Positions 42,251 to 53,576 of a stretch of 64,000 nt of DNA are shown piece by piece. This DNA comes from Torymus aiolomorphi. Taxonomy: Eukaryota > Arthropoda > Insecta > Hymenoptera > Torymidae. The stretch's first letter is position 1. The number at the start of each line of letters is the position of its first letter. The stretch covers positions 133,140,394 through 133,204,393 of the forward strand of contig CM070876.1 of the NCBI GenBank assembly GCA_036365515.1, read 5' to 3'. The notes under the pieces were generated by a model. The model saw only the letters and a program-made list of their open reading frames with translations, did no database searches and was not told the DNA's origin. The position numbers were made by a program, and so were the translations under genes.

Positions 42251-43220
42251 TTAAATGAATAAAAATTTTTTTTTTCATCAACAGCTTTTTTATTTGCAGA
42301 CCTCTCCTTTACACCAACTCCCTATTCCGACCCCAACTTATTACGACATACACACACACACACACACGCAAACACAAAAACACACACACACACACGGTCT
42401 ATACAGCGAGAGGGCCCGCTTCAGCACTCTATGGGACTTTATGGCGTAGAGCCTATAGCCAAAGGTCTCTCCCACCATCACCACCACCACGACGAGTCGG
42501 GGCATATACGGCGGCACGCGCCTGGTAGGTATAGCGGCATGGCGTTATGGCGGGGGTGGTAAGTGGGCCGTTATTTATGGGTAATAATCCGACCCATTGT
42601 TTATCATTATTATCTTGTGTTCACACCTGCTAATGACCTTGTCACACTTGGGACCCATACACACAGCACGCGGTCTATACAGCGAGAGGTCTTTATGGCG
42701 TAGCGCGTATAGCCAAAGGTCTCTCCCCCACCATCCCCGAATTGAGGCATATACGCGGGCACGCGCCGGGCAGGTATAGCGGCATAGCGTCATGGCGCGA
42801 GCGATAAGTAGGACATTATTTATGGGGTAATAATTCTGTTCACACTTGGGGCCCATACACACAGCATACGGTCTATACAGCGAGAGGCCTAGCACCCTAC
42901 GGGTCTTTATGGCGTAGCGCGGACAGCCAAAGCGCTCGCCCCCCACCACCTCGAGTCAAGGCATATACGGCAATACACGTAGGGCATGTATAGCGGCATG
43001 ACGTCATGGCGGGTGCCATAAGTGGGCCATTATTTATGGGGTAATAAATCACCCCCATTGTTTACACTAATTAGCTTGTGGCACACTTGCTACTGTAAAC
43101 ACTTGGGTTAATGACCTTGTCACACTTGGGGACCCATACACGCCGCACAGCGGGGTGCCACATGGCCCCTATACACCGCACCGCGGGGGGCCGTCTCGCT
43201 ATACCGGTCCCCTTACTACT
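42251..43220 (-). repeat. Right TIR of Polinton A
   Basis: The inverse of 9103-10034, with the same tandem units, an interrupted CA tract at about 42349-42395, and the end CCGGTCCCCTTACTACT. Confidence 0.9.
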
Positions 43221-43226
43221 GTTAGG
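43221..43226 (+). repeat. Target-site duplication of Polinton A (right)
   Basis: GTTAGG, equal to 9097-9102. Confidence 0.95.
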
Positions 43227-43291
43227 AATGAAAGGTAGTAGAGATGGCATCGAGCAAACTTATCTAGTATATTAATATTTTTTATGCTTAC

Positions 43292-43533
43292 TTGGAATTG
43301 GATGGAACTGGTTCGTAGTGAATTCCTGGTTGGAATGGAACCAATTTGAATGGTAGTCGGAGTCAGCTTCATTGGGTGTAGTACTTGTCGATGGTTTTGG
43401 ATGAGTGTTTGTCGTAGCTGTACGGATAATACCATTGAAAATCATTTGTCTATTATATAGTGAATTTTCTATATAGCCTTGTGCTATAGCATCCGATCGC
43501 CACCTTCCTAGTTGTTTGATCGCGATTGAAGCG
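43292..43533 (-). pseudogene. Crypton-like tyrosine recombinase, catalytic C-terminal exon fragment
   Basis: The minus-strand product AIKQLGRWRSDAIAQGYIEN has the LG.W.S....GYI pattern of the last catalytic box of tyrosine recombinases, with the nucleophile Tyr in GYIE. It continues into a Thr/Pro-rich tail with NEADSDYHSNWF and ends at a GTAAGC donor (43291). The 5' side is cut at 43533, where it abuts the PIN-family pseudogene. In sequence and exon borders it resembles exon b (8760-9082), so the 3' half of the gene is built from repeated exons. Confidence 0.7.
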
Positions 43534-46500
43534 ATTCCAGCGTGTGCACTGGGTAAATGACATTTTGTCGCTCTTTCCAGCCCCACGCTGTTGGATCCTT
43601 TTTATAACCAAGCCACTGTTGCAATTGTAGGTACGATCTGTATGCGTGCTGCTTAGTAGCACCTTCGGTCGGTGGCAAATTTTCTAATTTCAAACTACCT
43701 TTCAAAGCTGATTTTTGAAAGTTAAAAAACCGCCGCTCGTGTAGAGACTTTTTATCTTTCTGGCTAACTATATCGTTAGCAATCGCAGCTAAAACATCAG
43801 GGTTTTTGGTGGTATCGTAGAACTGCTGTGCTTTTTGCTGTAGAACTACATCATCGGAAAGCGTTTTTATTAATTTGTTTTTGCCTTGTTTGAAAAAACA
43901 AGACGTTGTATCACATCCTGTGAAAGCATGCAGGAAACCTATTAACTTTTTTTTACTTTCAAATATTTAAAACTGTTGCTCTCATATATGCAATCATTCA
44001 CATTTCCTTTACCGGGTTTTAAAAAGTAAACAGTATTAATAGGTGCATGCTGTGTTAATATTACCAGTAAGTCGATATCTTCTCCAATTATCCAAGTTGT
44101 TCCGCTCACACTGCATTTTTCAGCAGTACTCACAATCAGAAAATCAGCAACTTCTTCCGCTACGATTGTACTACATTTTTCTTTTTCAAACTCTTCGCAC
44201 AGTAATTCAATTAACTTTTTTTTATTTTTATTCCTGCTCAAAAATTTGTCTTGCGAAATCGTAATAATCGTATCTCTACTGAATTCTATTTCTCGGCCCA
44301 AATTTTTATTCTCTGTACGTGACCTCTCGGCTGCTTTAGTGCTTTTAACATTTATACCCTCTGGGTAACCATCGAAAACTATGGTGGAATTTCGACTGTA
44401 ATTATGGGTTCTGTAATCAACATACTGTTTAATGATAAAGTCTATGGATTTATTAGTATCCCACCGAACTTTATGCAAAAGAAAACCCCCATCAACCACA
44501 TAAAAATCGTTTGGACCACGAGATACACCAGAAATCTTCGAAAAATTATCATAGAATGATGATTTTCGTCCTTTTCGCATCCCGCCTTCGTCAAAAAGAG
44601 AAAGAGGGTAGGGAGCAAGTTCATATTCTAAAAACTTATGCATATCTGTGTTATTTTGAATATTTAATGATATTCTCTGGAATATTAGAGTTGGGTCAAT
44701 TGTTACGATTTCGTTATGAATTTTTACAGAAGAATTTACCGCCTTCAATGATAGCACTTTGTCCTTTTTGTTCAATTTCACCGAACCAAAATATCCACCA
44801 ATAATTCTGTTCATTGAAGACAAACCAATTTCTAACGCTTTGTAACAATTTATTTTATTATCCCAGTGCTAATCGATAATATATTATCGGTCACGGAAAA
44901 TGGGTTATGACTTTTGAACAATTCTGTCAACTTTTTGGAGTACTGTAAATATTTCGTGATTCGTGAATTACTTAAGTCTACGTGTTGATCCGAAGTAGCG
45001 TAAGTGATGTTACAAAATTGCTCCATAGCATCCGTGACTTGAATCAGAACGATAGTTGACAGAATCCATTTACATAAAGTACTTTCATTTATCCCACGTC
45101 CATGAGTCAATCCATCGCTAACTTTCATCGGTCTCATTAGCATTTGCTCTATAATCATGTCCGACCATGTACCAGGTCGAAACTTCTCAATTCGCCTTAT
45201 CGGAAAATAACCTGAACGACTAAATTTGTCACATTCCATAACATCCATGATATATTCAAGATTATTCATATCTTGCAAATATAGGTGGCTGCTTTTAGCG
45301 TACAGATTATGGCCGTTGGCATGAAAATAAGGCAACATTTGTTGGACACACTGCAAATGCATAGACCAATTTTCGCTTCTTTCAGCCTGAATAAACTGTT
45401 TAGCCAGATCAACCATATTAAAATAGAGAATCCATAATCGTGCAGTTGGGCCATTTTCTTTTATCGATTCTAATTTATTTAAAAACTTGTTTTTTATTTC
45501 TTTCAGCTCATCATTTTTTAGCAACGTATGGAACTCCGATTTTCCTACGAGATTAAACAAATTATTCAGAACAAGTACTTCTTCATCTGAGAGCGATCAA
45601 AGAAGAAATAATATTCGCCAAAGCATTTTGAATTAAAATGTTCCCCCAGATCGCTCTAGAATAGGCATGGCCAGTTACTGCTTTTTCGGCTGAAACTTCA
45701 GCATAAATTTCGCAAAATGCGTCCTTTAATCCGCTACCTTCCATTATGAAACCTATTGCGCCAAGATAGGACCTAAGCATATGGAACCCTCCGAGCCTGA
45801 CAATAACTTTGTTGATCTTCGCTTTGTTTTGAGTTCCTTTACAACACTCACTGATTTCTCTAGCCTTTTGATATAGAGGTTGATCAAAAGTCACGAAAAC
45901 ATTTTTTTGCTCTTGGCTCGTGCATTTATTATTAGCTTCATGTAAAACAGTAAAAATGGTATCATAATTACTTAGCGGTGCATTGAGAAATGGGACGGGA
46001 ATTATTCCTGATACGTGAAATGGTTTTACTTGTGTACATTGTTCCAGCCGCTTATGTTTTCCCGCCGTACGTAATTACCATAAAACCACAATAAATCCGA
46101 GTCCTGTACTTGATTGTTTGGTATTGGATTTGTTCCATTTAACTCTTCAATTTTGATATTTTTAAGGCCTGCATGGATACCTCTTTGAAAATTCTTCAAA
46201 GGAACAAATCCAAAAGTGCCTATATTAGTTGCCGATGGAATACGACGCAGGCGCTCTATTTTTGTACTGCTGGATATTTTGGAGGCAGGAGTTGCAGAAA
46301 TCACTCCACCCATAGCATGAAAAATATTTCTGCCGTCGATTGTACACGTATTATGATCCGCATTATTATAAATACATTAAATATACGATTTTCCTGCATC
46401 GTAACTTTCAGGTTGGCAAACTATAGAGGACTCGAAAAGTTGCGTTTTGTAATACGAAACGCCAAATATACGCTAGCGAATCAATTAGATTTTTCGAAGC

Positions 46501-47707
46501 ACGTTTTTTATACATCATTGATGACAAACCTAGCAATATGGGAGATAAAAATGACCGAGGTCTCACTGAATTTACTATAATGTGACAAAGTGTTGTGATT
46601 CTTTTATCCCACATAACATAAAAATTTTCTGAACATTTGTGACTTTTAATTAAAACATCTAAAAATAATCTTAACGACCGTGGTATGTCATCGTCAACGT
46701 TATGTAAAAAAAAATTGGGAGCAGGATAATTAGCTGTGTCGTAATATTTTGATCTAATATCGTTCAAAATTAATTCCGCCGATGTCTCGATTATTCTTTC
46801 ACGTTCCTTATCTTCATCTGAGTTTATATTTTTGTACCATTCCTGAGAGTGAATCTTATTTCTTAGCGATGCCAAACAAACCACCAAATCATTTTTTACT
46901 TTATAAATCGTAATTGTGCTACCAAAATATTCTAATAATTTATTTTGTATTGTATCTAGTTTCGTAGGAACTTCTCCTTTGTATTCACTTAAAATAACTT
47001 TAATCGAAAATTGACATTCGTCTTCACTACATTCGCACAAATAAGATATTATGTACTCTACAGCTTCGGATGTACCTTCGCTCGTAGGTCGGCCAGTCTG
47101 GTGAGTAAGTCTAAGAATTGAAAATTTCCTAAGACGATGATCATGGTAACGAGCGGCCCACTCCAATAAATCTACGTTTTCTATGCGTTTCTTAAGATTT
47201 CTATATTCTTCCTGACGAATATCTTCTAAATTACGATTTTCTAATCGCGAATTTATTTTTTCCATAATATTATTTTGGAGAGTATTGCTTATAACATGTT
47301 GAACTTTGAAAAGATTCATTTTAGTTTGTATCCTCCGTTTGGCCTCATACTCATCGGAAGCATCTTCTCCGCAAAAAGACAGTACTGACTAAAGTCAAAT
47401 TTTCGTAAGCTAATACTATCTCTCCTTGCACTTACTTTAGAAGTTACAGCTTTTTTTGCGCAGCCTTTATACTTGACTCTTTAACATAATTGCTATGACA
47501 ATTTTTGTGAATATTTAATGATTCACACTTTTGAAACTGTTTGTGTTTGTTGTCTTTTCTCTTTAATCTTGCTTCAATCAATGTTTCAATGGCTCTTTCT
47601 TTGATATTTCGTTGCTGGTCGGGGAATATAATTTTGTCACTCAGCAAACAGATATTCTCATCGTGAGTTTCCATGTTTTCAAAAAGCTTCAATCTGAAAC
47701 AATACAA
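43534..47707 (-). pseudogene. Degraded multidomain gene with PIN/XPG-like domain (copy 2)
   Basis: This is a longer copy of the 1-2723 family. From the 5' end on the minus strand it has a Lys-rich/His-Cys start with NIHKNCHSNYVKESS (47.5 kb), a helical region (47319-46408) and NADHNTCTIDGRNIFHAMGG (46.3 kb). Next come NNVHK to the RLGGFHMLRSYLGAIGFIME block (45.8 kb), HNLYAKSSHLY and GLTHGRG (45.3-45.1 kb), then the PIN-like domain (44.6-44.0 kb: VVDGGFLLHKV, FDGYPEG, GEDIDLLV). It ends abruptly inside VIYPVHTLESL at 43534 and lacks the Cys-rich tail. Frames shift near 47.4, 46.4, 46.0, 45.6, 44.86 and 43.95 kb. A small region near 44.26-44.33 kb is present here and deleted in copy 1. Confidence 0.7.
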
Positions 47708-47940
47708 TGTGCATAAAAAATAAAAATTATATCAATTAATTTTTGTAATTATCAGAACTATATGAAACTTCTATATATTATTTGAAAATTAAAAAAAATT
47801 AGTAATACATTGTTACGACCATAATTTATCAATAATTGATAAATAAATAAGTGTGTATAAAAGTTTTAATTGGAACAATTTTTACATTTATAAGTGTACG
47901 TTTATAATAAATTTAAAAAAATAAATTTTTAAAAATGTAT
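47708..47940. other. AT-rich spacer
   Basis: Nothing beyond A/T-rich sequence is seen. Confidence 0.4.
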
Positions 47941-47975
47941 TGTAACGGATGAAGTATAAAAATAAAAACGTAAAA

Positions 47976-48052
47976 CGGAAACATCGGGAATTGAACTCGA
48001 TTCACCCGGGTGAAAAGCAAGTGCCCGTACCGCCGGGCTATCACCGCACTGG
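47976..48052 (-). ncRNA. tRNA-like sequence (tRNA pseudogene or SINE head)
   Basis: On the minus strand an A-box-like TAGCCCGGCGG (48030-48040) and a perfect B box GTTCAATTC (47988-47996) are about 35 bases apart. The T-arm ATCGA..CCGAT nearly pairs, and a TTTT run follows downstream. The acceptor stem pairs poorly and the anticodon loop is too long. I therefore prefer a tRNA-derived SINE or dead tRNA over a working gene. Confidence 0.35.
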
Positions 48053-48145
48053 CAGTACAATGCTACATACGACAGTAACTGTCCCAGTCGGTGCCGGTAT
48101 GGCAGGAACCTATGCTCCAACTAGCCCCAAATTCGTATCCCTTTT

Positions 48146-48320
48146 ACTTTTTTCTGTAAAGTCAGTAGTTTTTTTTCTGTGGTCAAAAAACAGACTTTTC
48201 GATAATAAATTCGTTATTTAAATAATGATCCTGACATAATTTTTATACTCACTCACCGGATCATTGTACCTGATGCATCCCCCGACTAGAATCCGTTTGC
48301 AAACCTCTAGTTACAATTAA
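48146..48320 (+). repeat. Dispersed repeat, second copy of 3890-4068
   Basis: Same orientation, few differences (see 3890-4068). The ends of the similarity probably mark an unrecognised repeat family. Confidence 0.85.
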
Positions 48321-48393
48321 GTCTGAAAACGGGCTAAAATAATCTAATTTAACTGGCCTATAAGCGCGTCCTCAATGCAGTGAATGCACCCTC

Positions 48394-48936
48394 TTAAGGT
48401 GGCTCATGCGTTTGGTGCCGTATCAAGTCGGGGCCCCGCAAGGGGCTTCTTTATTATTGCCAAATTAAGTTAACGTATTTTACACAAATTTATTGTAAAT
48501 AACTTCTAAATGTTCAAACAAAAAAAAGATTTTATAAATAAGTAAAAACTTTACTAATTTGTCGCTACATTTATATGACTGGTCGCAGTGCGCATGCGCA
48601 GTAGCACATTTGTAACGATTATTGTTAATATCTTTTTTGTTTGGTCGTTAACCTATAATTCTGATGATATCATTAGATTCTTCACAAAGAAATCTTTAAT
48701 TTCATATATTGTACATTAAAAACTGCTTTTTTACAAGTTACTACGAAGCAATAAACTATTCATTCCCATAAGGTTATGTGTTAAACGTACCTATTTATAA
48801 ACTCAGTTTTTTCGATAATTTGGTCGTTGACCTACAATTTTCTTAGTACAGATCGAAAGTTTAATGTCTAAAGAACATATTTGTTAAGTTTAAGATGTAT
48901 CTGCTTTTTTATAAGAAATCGCATGAGCCACCTTAA
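48394..48936. mobile_element. TTAA-bounded MITE 1
   Basis: Starts TTAAGGTGGCTCATGCG and ends CGCATGAGCCACCTTAA: perfect 17-base inverted termini including the TTAA target. Non-coding, about 0.54 kb. TTAA targets are typical of piggyBac and Kolobok families; which one is not settled. Confidence 0.8.
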
Positions 48937-49326
48937 GATGGCTTGGGAGCGAAAATTGGTCACATTATTAAACTTCTTTTTACTATCGTTCTACTATCAT
49001 TAAAACCTGCAAAGATACATCTATTTGTTTATAAAAAACATGCGTCAATCTATAAACATGTGTCTTAACAGGTTTTGAAAATTTTTTTATTTTGATATCG
49101 ATGACTCCTTATGAAATTGCATGTGCAATTTGCAATTAAATTAGATATTTTTTTTACTAAGCGATATCTACTTTTACAATGTTCAAATTTGGTCGAGAAG
49201 CATTTTTTATTTAACTTTAAGATCTATACTTTTATATGATATCGTTTCTTACATTATAACATGTGAACAAATGATTGCAAACAAATTTTCGTTATGAGAC
49301 TAATTCTCGCTCCCAAGCCACCTTAA
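48933..49326. mobile_element. TTAA-bounded MITE 2, sharing a TTAA with MITE 1
   Basis: Starts TTAAGATGGCTTGGGAGCGA and ends TCGCTCCCAAGCCACCTTAA (one mismatch). The first TTAA is also the last TTAA of MITE 1. Parts of the inner text resemble MITE 1 (ATACATCT..TTTATAA), so they may be relatives. Confidence 0.75.
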
Positions 49327-50639
49327 TTCGACTACAGTTTTGTTAACATCCCTAGCGGAAATATTTTTATTCGAAAAAGTTAAAAACTGTTTGTAAGAGA
49401 TACGAACTGTTCAAAAATGTTATAAAATGTAGGATTTTGGACGTTAATAATTGTTTATAACTGTTTGTAACAGTTTTTAACAGTTTTTATCAGTTTGTAA
49501 TAGTTATAATAATAGTACCCGCGAAAAAATTGAAAGTATGGGCAGTATATTTCATATATATCGGATATACATATTAGCAATATATTATAAATATACTGGC
49601 TATGCGATTGCCAATATATTAGTAACATATCTGCGATTGTACATCCTCCAATATATTACTCATATATTGGCAGTATAAAATGTATGCAAATAAATTTCAA
49701 AACGTATTACCAATAAGTATAGCCGGAATAGAAGTGTCGCTACATCAATAAGTTATTTTTATATATTACAAATCAAAATTATTTCACGCAAACATTGCGG
49801 AAATTTTTGAGACCTTATTGTACATTTGTACAAGAGGGGACAACAAAAACAAGACGAGCCTTGTATTTCGAACTCTTCGTAAAGAGTCGTTCGAACGAAT
49901 GAATTACACAGCTTATATACTCTCGGTCTTCCAATGCGTTTAAAAAAGTCACTACCGGTGCGCTAGCGGATGAATAGCTGAAGCTTGCTTATCGAGCGCC
50001 GCCCATCAAAAGTTCCCGTTTGCCACTGCTATGGGGCGCGCCGGTAGTGGCTCCTTTAAACGCATTGGAAGGCCGAGAATATATAAGCCGTGATATTCAT
50101 CCGTTCGAACGACTCTTTACGAAGAGTTCGAAATACAAGGCTCGCCTTGTTTTTGTTATCCCCTCTTGTACAAATGTACAGTAGGGTCTCAAAAATTTCT
50201 GCAATGTTTGCGTGAAATAATTTTAATTTGTAATATATAAAAATAACTTATTGAAGTAGCGATACTCTATTCCGGCTATACTTATTGGTAATACGTTTTG
50301 AAATTTATTTGCATACATTTTATACTGCCAATATATGAGTAATATATTGGAGGATGTACAATCGCAGATATGTTACTAATATATTGGCAATCTCATAGCC
50401 AGTATATTTGTAATATATTGCTAATTTGTATATTCAATATATTTTTATTTATTTCACCAAAATTAAATTTACATAGGTAAATCCTATAGAAGTATACGAG
50501 ATACTTGTACATAGATTGGGACAATACTTACAAAACTAAATACTTAAAACTAAAAAATAAATATATAAATCTTTAATTTCGCAGTAACAAATTTCTAATT
50601 CATATAAAATGTGTACTCGCACACAACAAATTGATAAAA

Positions 50640-53576
50640 ATTTTAATAATTTGTAACATCGTAATTAGATCTCATGATTTTTTTTAATTTAATTTTAATA
50701 CTATTCTTATTACTAGGTAGAGTTTTATACTCATTTGGAAGATCATTGAAAGCGTGTATGACTGCCACATAGCTTCTCTTATCGCTGACAGCCTTGTTCA
50801 TTGTCGGTAATTGAATTGTTTTGTACCTAGTGTTTCTCGCTGTTTTTATAAATATTTCTTTCAGAGTTTCGTAATGATATAATAAACAAGTATACTTATA
50901 GACTTGGTTAATACTTAAAGGATTGTTATCGCCTAGAAAATTTCTATTTATTAATTCAATAATTCTATCCTGTATTCTTTGTACTAGGCGTATAAGGGTT
51001 TTACCTGCTGCATCCCAAGCAATTATCCCATAGTTTATGAGACTATGGTAGAAAGCATAGTAAACCATTAGAAGGGTTTTGGTATTCAATTTATTTCTAA
51101 TTTTTGCAAAAATAAATATGAGATATTTGGTTTTTTTTTATGATATGTTGAACATGTATATTCCATTTCATATTATAATCAAAATGTACACCTAAATATT
51201 TAACGCACTCGACTCGTTTAATTGGTTGATTTTTAGTCTTAATAGATAGATCTTTGGGCACACTGTTACAGTAGAGACCAAAGGTCATATATACAGTTTT
51301 ATTTACATTCAGTGATAATTTATTACAAGCGAGCCAATCAGCAACATATTCAAGATATTTGTTCATTTTGTCTTGTGCTGACGTCCACGTGCTGTCACTT
51401 GATATGACAACAGTGTCATCAGCATATGAAAGTATGGTCTCTTTTGGCATATCTTCCAGTAGATCATTTACATATAGTATAAATAGTAAAGGACCTAAGA
51501 TAGTTCCTTGCGGAATACCAGTTGTAATTAATTTATAAGGGCTTATGTATTCATTAATTTTAACATTTTGCAATCTATCTGAAAGATAGCTAGTTAATAG
51601 CTTTAGAGTGTTACCTCTTATTCCATATCTATCAAGTTTTTCTAATAAGATTTTATGGTTCACCGTATCAAAAGCCTTTGCCAAATCCAAAAAGGCCGCG
51701 ATTATTGGTATACTCTTGTCTAGATTAGAATAGATTATGTTTGCGAGATAGCTTAAAGCATCAGTAGTTCCCCTGTTTTTAACAAAACCATATTGTTTAT
51801 CAGAAATTATGTTACATGCCCTTAAGAAGGCATATAATCGATTATATATCATTTTTTCAAAGATCTTAGCAATGTTTGAAATAAGCGAAATGGGTCTGTA
51901 GTTGGAGGCACATGACCTGTCTCCAGCTTTAAATATGGGAACCACTTCTGCAGTTTTTAATACCCGAGGCCATTTGGAATTAACAATGCATAAATTGAAA
52001 ATATATTTTAAAGGTAGCGATATATAAGTGGAGATCGTTTTTAAGGTCTTACTATTAATGCCATCTACCCCTCCTGCTTTGTCTTTCATTTCACTGATTA
52101 TTTTATTAACTTCGAGCTGATTTGTAGGATTGATAAAGATTATTTTGGATTTGTTCGAGGTAATTTGATATTTGCATTAGTAAGACGTTTAATTTTGTTA
52201 ATTAAATTTAAACCTACATCAGAGAAATATATTTTCATGTAATTAGCTATATCACATTTGTTATCTAATATTTCATTATTTATTGTGAGGCTATTTATAC
52301 TATTTACCTCTTTTTTTTTTCTTAGATAAGCTAGAGTTTATAAATTTCCATAATTTTTTAGGATTGTTACTATAAGATTCCAGTTGATCTTTTTCATGTT
52401 TAATTTTAGCATCTTTTATGATCTTATCTAATAATTTGACATAGGCCTTGTAGTCACTTTTTAATGTTACATTATCAGTATTGCTTCTCCATAAAGTATA
52501 CAATGTTTCTTTTGTTTGACAGGATTTCATTATTGGGCTTGTGATCCATTTTTTTCTTGGCACTAGACTTTTATTGTACCGTTTTTTGTATTGAATGTTG
52601 TAGCTTTATCTGTGCATTCCTGTATTAGTTCAATCAATTTTTCTACAGCAAGTTCAGGATCTTGTATAGACAATATCTCATTCCAGTTAGTACTATTTGC
52701 AATATGTATTAGTTTTCCGTAATTTATAGGTTTCAAATTATGAAAGGTATCAGTTGATAATGTAATATTATCTATATTTACGAGTAGTGTGCAATGATCT
52801 GTAATAGGGTTTGTTAGTTTGTAAGATGTAGTCTCAAAAGTGTTAGATTTAATGAATATATTATCAATGCAAGATCCTCTGTTATTATCTCCAGGTCTAG
52901 TAATGCCTGTGAAGCATGGAGAATATTCATTTTCTAATAAGTTATTGATAAATTCTTGATTATTTGCATTATCAGTCGCTTCATTATTCTTAATATTACT
53001 ATGCAAAATATCTATGTTGAAATCACCAGCAAGAATATGATTTTTTGTATTTTTAATCCTATTAATTTTTAGATATTTCTCAAGATCGTAATTAAATTCG
53101 GTTTTCGTCATATTATGATATCTGTACATTGCAGATATTCTTACAAATAAGTTGCTTTCGAGTTTTATTTCAGCGCTTAATATACTTAGCTTACCAATAA
53201 TTACTATTTCAGTAGCTACAATTAGATTATTTTTTACATACATTACAACGCCATCGTTTTGGTTTATTTTACTTTCATTATAATAAATGTTATATCCTGG
53301 TATTTGGTAGTATTGATAATACTCCAAGTTCCAGGTTTCAGAACATATTATGACACTTGGTTTTGTAATAAGATTTTTAATAAGCATTTCAGGTTTAGAA
53401 AAGTTTGCATTTAAGCTTCTAATATTTACAGATAATATAAGATTGCGGCTATTTTTAATTTTCTTATTAAGACTCTGTGTATCACTTACGCTTATTTCTT
53501 TCAAAATAATATTTTCACTATCAAATAGTTCTTGATTTCCGTGATTTGTATCTTTGAAATGAGTTTCTTCATCCAT
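50640..53576 (-). pseudogene. LINE ORF2: endonuclease-reverse transcriptase, frameshifted
   Basis: The endonuclease part (53576-52563) has LSVNIRSLNAN, CSETW and LAGDFNIDIL, typical APE-like EN boxes. Near 52,563 the frame shifts into VPRKKWITSPIM. An A-run near 52,315 and further stops break the region to 52,089. The RT part (52089-51097) has NYRPISL, FLDLAKAFDTVNH, GIPQGTILGPLLFILYVND and the catalytic YADD. The C-terminal part (51089-50643) continues in another frame with FYHSLINYGIIAWD. At least three breaks make it inactive. Confidence 0.88.

Larger units (their letters stand above)
9103..43220 (-). mobile_element. Polinton/Maverick element A (interrupted by element B)
   Basis: It is bounded by TIRs starting AGTAGTAAGGGGACCGG and a 6-bp duplication GTTAGG. 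Its genes all lie on the minus strand: polymerase B (with upstream exons), ATPase, small basic protein, conserved unknown, integrase, penton, core protein, major capsid, unknown, protease, and an end gene. Without element B and one 6-bp duplication it is about 18.1 kb, the usual Polinton size. It inserted in an intron of a tyrosine recombinase gene. The capsid and integrase genes are open and the polymerase is destroyed. Confidence 0.95.

Noticed and set aside
47929..48221. Protein frames over the tRNA-like region
   Set aside because: The Pol III boxes explain the conserved-looking sequence better, and the frames have no homologue here.
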